This document shows positions 26,237 to 34,249 of a stretch of 64,000 nt of DNA, piece by piece. The stretch lies in the NCBI GenBank assembly GCA_965200945.1, contig OZ241749.1, positions 2,418,001 to 2,482,000 of the forward strand, written 5' to 3'. How positions within the stretch are numbered: the stretch's first letter is position 1; each line of letters starts with the position of its first letter. The notes beneath the pieces are model-generated. The model made no database searches. It had not been told where the DNA came from and worked only from the letters and a program-made list of their open reading frames with translations. Both the position numbers and the translations under genes were made by a program. This stretch comes from JADCRZ01 sp965200945. Its GTDB lineage: Bacteria > Bacteroidota > Bacteroidia > Chitinophagales > Chitinophagaceae.

Positions 26237-27493
26237 ATGAAGAGTACCCTGACCATTTTGTTCCTTTTTACCCTGACCTTTCTGGGCCGGGCCCAATCCA
26301 TACCGCTGTCAGACAACCCGTTCCTGTATCCCTTCCTCCGTCACCAGCCCAATGAGATCAGCCGGGCAGCCGCGCTGGATTCATTCTATGCTAAATTGTA
26401 CCGGCTGAAAACAACCGGCGAAGGAAAGGTTTCCATTGTGCACATCGGCGATTCTCATCTGCAGGCCGGCTTTCTTACGGCCCCCCTGCGCAAAAGGCTG
26501 CAGGCATTCTTTGGCAATGCCGGGCGCGGACTCGTTTTCCCATACCAGCTGGCACGCTCCAATGCCCCTACGGACATCAGTTGCTCCTCCAACGTTTCAT
26601 GGCAGTATAACAGGCTCGCACACCCGGAGATAGCCCTTCAACCCGGCATCGCAGGCTTCTGCATTCAGTCTGCAGCCCCCAATGCCACCATCCGCATGAC
26701 CCTCAAACCCGACGACGATACCGCACAAACATTTACCACGATCCGGTTCTTTACCGGCAATGCAACAGATACGAGCTGGTTCATAGGAGCCGGCAACAAT
26801 GAAAAAGCCTACATGGTAAGCCGTGATCCGCAAGATACGCTGCCTTACAACCAGCTTGTACTTGATCAGCCGGCAAGCAGCTTCAGCCTGACACCCTCGG
26901 GCACCGGGCACCGCTTTTATGGCGCCTCGCTCGAACGGGCAGAAAGCGGATTGCTTTACCATACCATCGGCGTGAACGGTGCCACGTACGATCAATATAA
27001 CAAGGCTTCCCTGTTCTGGGAACAGCTGCCCGCGCTGCAGGCAGACCTCTACATCATATCGCTGGGCACCAACGAAGCGCAAAGAAAGTTCATCAACCAG
27101 CAGGATCTGTCGGACGAGGCCCGGGCAATGATCCATCATCTCAAAGCCATTTCTCCGGATGCCGCGATCCTGATCACGTCGCCTGCCGATTCCTATTTTG
27201 GCGGGCGGTCGCTCAGCAATTCCATGAAGGAGGTGAGCAGTGGCATCGCTGCGCAGAGCAGCCGGAACGGATGGGCTTTCTGGGACCTTTACAATATTAC
27301 AGGCGGGTATGGCTCGGCCAGAAGCTGGGAAAGAAACAAGCTGATGAGCCATGACCGCATCCATTATGTTTCACCTGGCTACCAGCTGCAGGGCAACCTC
27401 CTCTTCCATGCGCTGGCCGAAGGATATAACGCGTTCATTGGCCGGTTCAACTATCCCTTACCGGTAGCCCCTCCTAAAACTGCAGGTAGATAG
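26237..27493 (+). CDS. Secreted SGNH-fold hydrolase or O-acetyltransferase
   Basis: A 418-aa protein with a signal peptide (cut near GRAQS). Block I is VHIGDSHLQAG with Asp72-Ser73; block III asparagine appears in SLGTNEAQ; the block V catalytic pair is Asp373 and His376 in SHDRIHYVSPGY. The set is complete, so an active esterase or acetyltransferase is likely. The chosen ATG follows the lyase stop by 11 bp; the frame is open upstream inside the lyase gene. Its 3' end overlaps the convergent MBOAT gene by 20 bp. A second SGNH protein lies across the MBOAT gene, suggesting one shared O-acetylation pathway. Confidence 0.82.
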   Translation: MKSTLTILFLFTLTFLGRAQSIPLSDNPFLYPFLRHQPNEISRAAALDSFYAKLYRLKTTGEGKVSIVHIGDSHLQAGFLTAPLRKRLQAFFGNAGRGLVFPYQLARSNAPTDISCSSNVSWQYNRLAHPEIALQPGIAGFCIQSAAPNATIRMTLKPDDDTAQTFTTIRFFTGNATDTSWFIGAGNNEKAYMVSRDPQDTLPYNQLVLDQPASSFSLTPSGTGHRFYGASLERAESGLLYHTIGVNGATYDQYNKASLFWEQLPALQADLYIISLGTNEAQRKFINQQDLSDEARAMIHHLKAISPDAAILITSPADSYFGGRSLSNSMKEVSSGIAAQSSRNGWAFWDLYNITGGYGSARSWERNKLMSHDRIHYVSPGYQLQGNLLFHALAEGYNAFIGRFNYPLPVAPPKTAGR

Positions 27494-28958
27494 GCATCAC
27501 CGGTACGCTGGTCTTGAAATAGCCGTATACAAAAACGAACAGCGTAAGCACTACCAGGTATACCAGCACCGGCGCCTTTTGAAACCGGACCACTATCCGC
27601 TCAGACCAGTCGTCTGGGATCGCATGCAGCACATAGCCCAGCAGCATCATAAACAGCACCGGTTTGTAATTTGCAAAAAAAGCCCTCCACACGGAAAGGT
27701 CGAAGTTGCCCGTGATCTGCCTGATCATGTCGTTGGCAATGCCGAAACTCGCTGACTTAAAATAGATCCAGCAGAAACACGTGAAATGAAAGGTGATGAG
27801 GATACCGGCTATGTTAACCAGGGTATTTTTGCGGTACCCCTCCCCAAAAGATTTTGTGATGTTGCCCCAGAGCTTGTTCACTGCCAGTCCTGCGCCATGC
27901 AGGAAGCCCCAGGTAACGAAGTTCCAGCTGGCGCCGTGCCAGAGGCCGCCCAGCACCATCGTGATCATATTGTTGAGATACGTCCTGAACCTGCCCTTGC
28001 GGCTGCCCCCCAGGGGTATATAGAGATAATCACGAAGCCAGGAAGACAAAGAGATATGCCACCGCCGCCAGAACTCGGTGATGTTCCTACTCTGGTACGG
28101 AGACCTGAAATTGGTGCTGATCGTAAAACCCAGCCAGCGCGCAATGCCGATCGCCACATCACTGTACCCGCTGAAATCGCAGTAGATCACGATCGCATAC
28201 CCATACACGGCAAACAGGCATTCGAGCCCGGTATACCGCGACGGATCATCGAAAATGTAATTCACGAAATTGACGGTGATGTAATCGGAGATGATCAGCT
28301 TTTTAAACAGTCCGGATACGATCAGGTAAAACCCTTTGCTGAAATTTTCCTCGCTCACATAGTAAGGCTGGTTGATCTGCGGGATGAACTCCGCAGCGCG
28401 TACGATCGGACCCATCACCAGCTTCGGGAAAAAAGAAAGGAACAGCAGGTAGTCGCTGAATTTCCGCACGGGTTCAAACTCGCCGCGGTACACGTCGATC
28501 GTATAGCTCAGATTCTCGAAAGTGTAAAAGGAGATGCCCACCGGCAACAGTATATTCAGTGGATTGAAATGCGCCTTGAAAAGATCATTGCTGACCTGGA
28601 TAAAAAAATTGGTGTACTTGAAATAGATGAGAATGCCGAGGTTGAACAGGATGCTAAGCACGAGCAGGAATTTCTTCCACTGCCGGTTCTGCTGTTTATA
28701 GATCTGGTTCGACAAAAAGAAATCCATCACCGCGGAGATGATGACCAGCCCGACAAAGAACCCGCTGGCCTTGTAGAAAAAGTAGAGTGAAAAAAAGCAG
28801 AAGATCCCTTTGCGTACGGCCACCTTTCGCCTGAACAGGTAGTAAAGGATCAGGAATAAGGCAAAATAATAAAGAAAGAACCCGTTGTTGAACAGCAGCG
28901 GGTTCTTGGGGTCATACAGAAGCTGATTCAGCATCGCTCTGACATCGATCGGGGGCAT
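27474..28958 (-). CDS. MBOAT O-acyltransferase (AlgI/DltB/PatA type)
   Basis: A 494-aa polytopic protein with about 11 membrane segments. The MBOAT signature is intact: the QxxFxxYSDxAIGxA-like CDFSGYSDVAIGIARWLG, NITEFWRRWHISLSSWLRDYLYIPLGG, and the catalytic His341 in GGLWHGASWNF. AlgI/PatA proteins carry acetyl groups across the inner membrane for O-acetylation of alginate or peptidoglycan, handing them to a periplasmic SGNH protein. Exactly such a protein is encoded 12 bp upstream, in the same operon. It is convergent with the other SGNH gene, with a 20-bp 3' overlap. Confidence 0.93.
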   Translation of the reverse strand: MPPIDVRAMLNQLLYDPKNPLLFNNGFFLYYFALFLILYYLFRRKVAVRKGIFCFFSLYFFYKASGFFVGLVIISAVMDFFLSNQIYKQQNRQWKKFLLVLSILFNLGILIYFKYTNFFIQVSNDLFKAHFNPLNILLPVGISFYTFENLSYTIDVYRGEFEPVRKFSDYLLFLSFFPKLVMGPIVRAAEFIPQINQPYYVSEENFSKGFYLIVSGLFKKLIISDYITVNFVNYIFDDPSRYTGLECLFAVYGYAIVIYCDFSGYSDVAIGIARWLGFTISTNFRSPYQSRNITEFWRRWHISLSSWLRDYLYIPLGGSRKGRFRTYLNNMITMVLGGLWHGASWNFVTWGFLHGAGLAVNKLWGNITKSFGEGYRKNTLVNIAGILITFHFTCFCWIYFKSASFGIANDMIRQITGNFDLSVWRAFFANYKPVLFMMLLGYVLHAIPDDWSERIVVRFQKAPVLVYLVVLTLFVFVYGYFKTSVPVMPIYLQF

Positions 28959-28970
28959 GGATAAGGGTTG

Positions 28971-30317
28971 TTAGGGACGGGGTTTATATTTCCTGAAATC
29001 ATGTATCAGGGCTTCGAATAAATCTTCTCCGAGCACTTCTGCACCACGGCGGTTGGGATGCACATAATCTTTGTTGGCAAGCGCAGGGTCTGCGTTGGCC
29101 CATTCCACGATCGTTCCGTACCCACCCATGCTCTGATATAAATTATAGAAACCCAGGTTGTTTTCAAAAGCAAGGGCAGCCTGCACCTTTATCAGCGAAT
29201 CGATGCCTACTGCCGTCTTGTAGTCATCACCATACCGGAAAGCCCTGTCTGCCGTGCTGACCAGCAGGAACTCCGAGGCGGGGAATGCCTTCTTCAGCTT
29301 GCGGATGGAAGGCGTCATGATCTTGTGATACCAGGAGTAGTTGGTGGCCTCCGGATCGAACATCTGGTTGATGCCATACTGCAGGATGATGAGATCGTAT
29401 GGATTATTTTCCGCGATGGAATGAAGGAACGTTGAATCAAGGGAAGCAAACTCGACCCCACTGATACCCCTGAACGAAAAGTTGTCGACGATCACGCCCG
29501 TTTCGGATTCGAAGGAGAGCCCGTACACCGGCAGTGCGTCGGTAGGCGAATGGATGCTCACGGCATGGGCGGTATTGCTGCCAAGCAGGATGCGGTTTAC
29601 TTCGGCTGCCGGCTCAATGGTGTGTTCGGAATCCGCCACAGCGATCGCGAGCTTGTTGTCGAGATGCCCGCAGATCAGGCTTTTTTCGATGGCCGTAGTA
29701 CTGTCTGGAATGGTCTCATCGATGATGTTGACCCAGGCACCGGCGCCATGAAAAGAATGACCTGAAATATAAAGGTGATGATTACCCGAATTCGATTTGA
29801 AATTATCTTCTTTCCAGTTGTCGGAGTAACTGTGACGGATGGTGGTCCGGATCTTGGAAGAAGGAGAAGCGACCGGCACAAACCCCACGCCTTCCCCGCC
29901 AAATTCTTTCTGCAGCAGCTTACGCAGGGTCTGGGTGATCAGGTCCGCCTCAATCATGCTGTCGCCCAGGTAAGCGATCCGGATCTTTTTCTTATGACCC
30001 GTCTTCAGTTCATACAGTTTATCCATCAGTCCTTTCAAAGCAACCTGGTTGGTATCTGCATTAAAATCGGTGATAAGATGGCCCTGCTGAAAAAGATCGA
30101 ACTGGGTGCGTTGCCCGTTCTGAACAAGGACGGGCTTTTTTGCCGGCACCGGTTTCTTTACGATCGCGTGTGCCGGTTTAAGGAGGATATTATCCACCAG
30201 GTTGATGCGCCGGAGTGGCTGCCAGGTGAAAGCGAAAATAAATTGGGAAACAGAGATCAGGATGAGAAGCCCTACAAACAGAAGTACGAGTTGAAGTACC
30301 CTGTAATTTTTGTTCAT
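28971..30317 (-). CDS. SGNH-fold protein, likely periplasmic acetyl transfer partner of MBOAT
   Basis: A 448-aa protein with one N-terminal membrane anchor (about 10-32) and an extracytoplasmic SGNH domain. Motifs: IAYLGDSMIEAD with Asp119-Ser120, ILQYGINQM (block III Asn), and the C-terminal catalytic pair in KDYVHPNRRG. It lies between the glucosaminidase-like gene (17 bp) and the MBOAT gene (12 bp) on the same strand. Gene order and topology match MBOAT-SGNH acetylation pairs (AlgI-AlgJ/X, PatA-PatB). Whether the acceptor is peptidoglycan or an exopolysaccharide is open; the peptidoglycan enzyme next door favours the first, the lyase the second. Confidence 0.85.
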   Translation of the reverse strand: MNKNYRVLQLVLLFVGLLILISVSQFIFAFTWQPLRRINLVDNILLKPAHAIVKKPVPAKKPVLVQNGQRTQFDLFQQGHLITDFNADTNQVALKGLMDKLYELKTGHKKKIRIAYLGDSMIEADLITQTLRKLLQKEFGGEGVGFVPVASPSSKIRTTIRHSYSDNWKEDNFKSNSGNHHLYISGHSFHGAGAWVNIIDETIPDSTTAIEKSLICGHLDNKLAIAVADSEHTIEPAAEVNRILLGSNTAHAVSIHSPTDALPVYGLSFESETGVIVDNFSFRGISGVEFASLDSTFLHSIAENNPYDLIILQYGINQMFDPEATNYSWYHKIMTPSIRKLKKAFPASEFLLVSTADRAFRYGDDYKTAVGIDSLIKVQAALAFENNLGFYNLYQSMGGYGTIVEWANADPALANKDYVHPNRRGAEVLGEDLFEALIHDFRKYKPRP

Positions 30318-30334
30318 AGAACGAACGCTATTTT

Positions 30335-30808
30335 TTAGTCGAGTTTATAATTGTGGACAACGGATGAAACCCTTTGTACCCACACAGCGGGAATGGAAGA
30401 ATATCCTACTTCGCTGATGGCCTTGAGCCATTCCTTGTAATCCCATACGCCTTTGCTTCTGAAGATGGGGTAAAATTCTTTCCTGCTGATGAGCACACAG
30501 AAATCCTTAAATGAAGCGACTGCGTTTGGATATTGCTTGTAGCGGGTCTTGATCTGGTGGGTTTCGTTGAGGTTGTTCTGTCCGACGATGCCGAAATGAT
30601 TGTTCAGTAAGTTGCCTACTTTGCCGGCGCCGGAGGAGGATTCAACTACGGCAATTGCCAAGATCACATTTTTGGGAATGGAGTACACCCGGGAAAGGGA
30701 ATCTGCGATACGGGTGTATTGCTTGATATATTTGGCAGTTTGAGAGAAAGCCTGCCTGGAAGAGGTCAGTACCAGTACAAGAAAACACATTATTAGGTTT
30801 TTCTTCAT
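30335..30808 (-). CDS. Glucosaminidase-domain protein (peptidoglycan hydrolase-like)
   Basis: A 157-aa secreted protein with a signal peptide (cut near QAFSQ). The mature part matches the endo-beta-N-acetylglucosaminidase/lysozyme-like fold: IPKNVILAIAVVESSSGAG with the catalytic-type Glu, then NNHFGIVG, and YPNAVASFKDFCVLIS. It would cleave glycan strands. It is the first gene of the operon with the SGNH and MBOAT genes. Confidence 0.82.
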   Translation of the reverse strand: MKKNLIMCFLVLVLTSSRQAFSQTAKYIKQYTRIADSLSRVYSIPKNVILAIAVVESSSGAGKVGNLLNNHFGIVGQNNLNETHQIKTRYKQYPNAVASFKDFCVLISRKEFYPIFRSKGVWDYKEWLKAISEVGYSSIPAVWVQRVSSVVHNYKLD

Positions 30809-31441
30809 AAATCTTTTTTATTTAATGAAAAATAAATTGCCTAAGTTTTGATCATGTTGATGGCAACCTTCCGTTCCGGCCCGCTTAACGGCGGCCCATC
30901 CGGTTGATTCCCCCTGCATAAGCCCTTGTATAAAGCTGCAAATCTATCTGCTGCCCAGAAGACGAACACATGCAAAACTTTGCGAAGGTATACCTAATTT
31001 CCCGGACTCCTAACCCGGTTCCACGGTTTGGGGAAGATTCCAGACCAAATTAACACTTTCAACCCGGATCAGGCGACCTGGAGCTCTGCAACAAACACAT
31101 TTTATGCCAAACATCGGTCTGCAGCGTCTGCCGCAACAGCCATCTGCAGTATCCCACAGGCGGCCAGCACTTTACCAGTTCATTCTTTTCCCGTACACCT
31201 CTTCCAGGTAATTTCTCGCAAGAGTCTTGGCTGATTCAGATTTAAATACAACCTTTATAGCAACGATCTGGTATTGAGTGCTTAGGACTTACCGGTGGCT
31301 TTCACTGCGCTACTACTTTAACCTTGTCTCTTTCCAGCTGTTGCAGCGAGAACCGGTGTCCGGAATTGATGAAGAATGGTGTTTCCCAGACCCTCTTTTT
31401 TTCGACCAAAACGCATATTCAACTCTTAAATACCATCACTT
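30809..31441. other. Divergent noncoding region between glucosaminidase-like and amidase genes
   Basis: About 630 bp with no supportable gene on either strand; a few short frames of under 70 codons have no protein-like features. Read on the minus strand, TAGATTTG (30939-30946) matches TAnnTTTG exactly and may start the 30335-30808 operon. This gap separates the polysaccharide island from the injection-system locus. Confidence 0.5.
30939..30946 (-). promoter_or_regulatory. Candidate -7 element (TAGATTTG, minus strand)
   Basis: Exact TAnnTTTG match on the minus strand, about 130 bp before the glucosaminidase-like start. A TTTG lies 26 bp further upstream, slightly beyond the usual spacing. Confidence 0.3.
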
Positions 31442-32017
31442 ATGGCCGACTGGAAGGGGATCGTAGGCGAAAGCTTTACCACTGATAGTTTCGATGATTA
31501 TTGTCATACCCTGCGGTGGAATGCCTGGAGGCCGTCATTTATCGTGCTTCACAATACCGGAGTTCCATCACTCGCCCAGCGGCCCGGCGGGTTGACAAAA
31601 GACCAGATCGACAGCCTTCAATCTTATTATCGCGACGACCAGCAATGGAAAGCAGGTCCGCACCTGTTCATAGACGATCACCAGATATGGGTGTTCACGC
31701 CGCTCACCGTTTCGGGTACCCACTCCCCTTCCTGGAACAAAGTGGCGCTCGGCATCGAGATGCTGGGCGATTATGAGACCGAGGCGTTCGACAGCGGGCG
31801 CGGACTGGCCGTTCGGCAAAATGCCATCGCCGCCATCGCTTCGCTGTCGGCAGTACTGGGACTGTTTCCCGATTCCATGAAACTGCACCGCGAAGACCCG
31901 CTGACCACGCATGCCTGTCCGGGCAAAGGGGTTCGCAAGCTGGAGATGATCCAGCAGGTGATGGACCTGATGATCAAACGGCACGCCGGCGAGCACCCGA
32001 TCAAACCGGTGCCCTGA
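31442..32017 (+). CDS. N-acetylmuramoyl-L-alanine amidase (Amidase_2/PGRP-like)
   Basis: A 191-aa protein without a signal peptide. Zinc-amidase features: His37 in FIVLHNTG, WKAGPHLFIDD, IEMLGDY, and the second ligand set with His149 (LHRED) and His157-Ala-Cys159 (THACPGK). It would cut the bond between muramic acid and the stem peptide. It is followed 65 bp later by the Cis16 gene and separated from the previous genes by 630 bp, so it may be the first gene of the injection-system locus. Lacking an export signal, it could act as an endolysin for particle release or as cargo; both are inference. Confidence 0.85.
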   Translation: MADWKGIVGESFTTDSFDDYCHTLRWNAWRPSFIVLHNTGVPSLAQRPGGLTKDQIDSLQSYYRDDQQWKAGPHLFIDDHQIWVFTPLTVSGTHSPSWNKVALGIEMLGDYETEAFDSGRGLAVRQNAIAAIASLSAVLGLFPDSMKLHREDPLTTHACPGKGVRKLEMIQQVMDLMIKRHAGEHPIKPVP

Positions 32018-32082
32018 GTGGCGAAACCGGTCCTGGTTCCGGCTGTAACGGCCTTGTAAAAACGCTATCTTAACCGACCCGC

Positions 32083-32703
32083 ATGATCGACAACGTCTTA
32101 AAAGTGATTGCCAACGAAGTCAACAAGTATGTCGTGCGCAAGCTCGATCCCGACCGCGATCCGACTTCCACCAAACGTATAGCCACAGGCAACGTGGCAA
32201 AAGCACAGGAGACGGATTCTTCCGGCGCAAGGGCCGATTCAGTAGGGGCTCCGGGCATCCTTACCCTGGTAAATATTGAAGAGGAGAAAACCTCCCGCAA
32301 TCCCGAAAATTTTATCCGGGTCAACAACCGGATCGAATACCGCAATCCGAAACTGCTGCTGAACCTGTACTGCCTTTTTTCGGTCAACCACAACTCGTAC
32401 GATACCGCTCTCCAGTACCTGTCGCTCATCCTGCAGTTCTTCCAGTACAAGAATGTGATCACCGCCCGGAACACGCCCGCCGACAACGGCCTGGCGCTCG
32501 ATCCGCGGGTGGAGAAGCTGATCGTGGACCTGGTATCGATGAATGCCGAACAGGTGAACCATCTCTGGGCAACACTCGGTGGCAAATACCTGCCGTCGGT
32601 CTTGTACAAGGTGAGGATGGTGACGATCGAAGACGATTCCCCCGGCACAACCGCAGACCCGATCACCGGACTCGACATCAACACCTACGGCATCACGAAC
32701 TGA
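32083..32703 (+). CDS. DUF4255 protein: eCIS tail terminator/cap (Cis16/Pvc16/Afp16-like)
   Basis: A 206-aa protein. The start MIDNVLKVIANEVNKYV and the middle block VNNRIEYRNPKLLLNLYCLF, followed by YDTALQYLSLILQFFQ, fit DUF4255. In Afp and PVC particles this protein caps the distal end of the sheath-tube and fixes the tail length. It is the first structural gene of the locus and lies about 12 kb upstream of the sheath gene, split from it by the cargo block and ATPase. The gap to the next gene is 7 bp. Confidence 0.88.
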   Translation: MIDNVLKVIANEVNKYVVRKLDPDRDPTSTKRIATGNVAKAQETDSSGARADSVGAPGILTLVNIEEEKTSRNPENFIRVNNRIEYRNPKLLLNLYCLFSVNHNSYDTALQYLSLILQFFQYKNVITARNTPADNGLALDPRVEKLIVDLVSMNAEQVNHLWATLGGKYLPSVLYKVRMVTIEDDSPGTTADPITGLDINTYGITN

Positions 32704-32710
32704 ATCTATC

Positions 32711-33919
32711 ATGAACAGCAAATTCTTACCCTTCTTCAGCATCAGCCTGCTGCATGAGTATTTTCTCAGCCGCAGTTGCCTCGATTTTGAGCTGGCGCCG
32801 GCCGATGACTGTATGACTGCTTTCCGGAAAGGAGGTATTTTAGGGAAGACCCTCGGCAACCGCTACCAGACGCTGATCCAGGCCAACGGTGAGCAGCAGC
32901 CTTTTTGCGATACGCCGGCGGAAAAAGTGTACCGCCAGCTATGGGGCAAAACCGTATTCCGTTTTTACCTCCGGCTCAAACAACCGCTTTTTGTAAACTA
33001 TACCAACCTCGACCCGGCCTATGGCGGGCGGCAGAAATTTTATTTCAGCAACCTTTCCGGCAACAAGGACCGCGATACGCTGGCTCTGCCGGCATCGGTG
33101 ATACCCTTCACCGCCGATACCGGATACATTCCCGGCAACCTGGCAAAAGATGCAAAAACAGGAACCGTATGGGAAGCCCTGAAAAAATATACGGGCAAAA
33201 AGAAAGCGGAGCTGTCCGATCCCCATCTGTGGGCGCCAAAAGAAGCTGCTGCCTATGCATCGGCACAAGACCTGCTGGAGTACACCGGTGGCACTCTCTT
33301 GTTCAGACTATCGGCCCCGGCCACAAAAGCGGAGATCAGCATCCTGGGCTTCAATTTCGATCCGGCGAAACCTGCATTCGACCAGCCACTGACAACCGGG
33401 GTCATGGAATTTGAAACACCGCAGACGGATATCCCCGTCTCCTTTGAAAAACTGCCTCCGGGAAAATACCTGGTGCAGGTAAACAAGGATACAAAGCCGG
33501 TGTACTACGACCCCGCCGCCGCATCCGGCGCAGTGGCCGGAGTGGTCGAGATCTACAATCACCTGCCGGGAAGCAATGACTATGCGCTGCTTACGGACGA
33601 TGAGCAGATCCGGCCGGTAAATTACCAGATCCTGTTTCCGGCAAGGCGGGTGCTGTGGAAATATATCCGGAAAGACGGCAAGGCCGATTCGATCACCGAC
33701 CTGGGCGCCAGCAGTTACCAGTTTACCCTCAAGGGAAATGAGTTTATTTCTTCCGTACCCATTCCACTGTCTGAAGGACCGCTGAAGACGCTGAAGCTGC
33801 TTTTCAACACAGCAGATTACCAGCTGTTCCCCCTGCCAAACCCGGGGGTAGAACGGCTGAAAAAATGCGAGCAGGACGAATTCGATTATTTCTGTTCGGA
33901 GATCAATCTCAGTTATTAA
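32711..33919 (+). CDS. Uncharacterised eCIS-associated protein
   Basis: A 402-aa soluble protein, 7 bp after the Cis16 gene and so co-transcribed with it. It begins MNSKFLPFFSISLLHEYF and later has beta-rich segments (KVYRQLWGKTVFRFYLRL, KLPPGKYLVQVNKDTKPVYY). It has no signal peptide, membrane helix or catalytic motif, and I recognise no family. Its place beside the cap protein suggests a particle component, for example a cap adaptor or decoration, but this is inference. It is followed by a 330-bp repeat-containing gap. Confidence 0.75.
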   Translation: MNSKFLPFFSISLLHEYFLSRSCLDFELAPADDCMTAFRKGGILGKTLGNRYQTLIQANGEQQPFCDTPAEKVYRQLWGKTVFRFYLRLKQPLFVNYTNLDPAYGGRQKFYFSNLSGNKDRDTLALPASVIPFTADTGYIPGNLAKDAKTGTVWEALKKYTGKKKAELSDPHLWAPKEAAAYASAQDLLEYTGGTLLFRLSAPATKAEISILGFNFDPAKPAFDQPLTTGVMEFETPQTDIPVSFEKLPPGKYLVQVNKDTKPVYYDPAAASGAVAGVVEIYNHLPGSNDYALLTDDEQIRPVNYQILFPARRVLWKYIRKDGKADSITDLGASSYQFTLKGNEFISSVPIPLSEGPLKTLKLLFNTADYQLFPLPNPGVERLKKCEQDEFDYFCSEINLSY

Positions 33920-34249
33920 GGCGATTGATCCGTTACAAAGAAGATGCTATTCAGGTCGTCTCTGGATCAGATCCATCTTGTGTGAGCGGGAGAGGCCCCG
34001 GAAGGCGTCTCCACTTAGTCGTTGAGACATCTTCCATCCCACTGTTCTGCGGGCATTCCCGGGCAGGCGCCGCAGGAGATGATGCGTGCAGCGGCGAATT
34101 TGCGCCTGCTGAAGGATATGAAAAAAAGTGGGTCTCAAAGACGCATGATTTGAAACCCTGGGTATTGGAAAAGACGCTGCCAGGGGAGTCCTGCAGATCG
34201 AGCAACGCAGGTAGATCAGCAGATAAACAGGATCACTATGCAATAAAAA
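33920..34249. repeat. Noncoding gap carrying a GGCGTCTCC repeat copy
   Basis: About 330 bp between structural genes and the cargo block. GGCGTCTCC at 34004-34012 is followed by GTTGA, as in the 15.73-kb copy. AGACGC-TG-CCAGG near 34176-34188 mirrors CCTGGCGTCT, so the two ends form an imperfect inverted pair about 170 bp apart. No gene is supportable. Confidence 0.45.
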
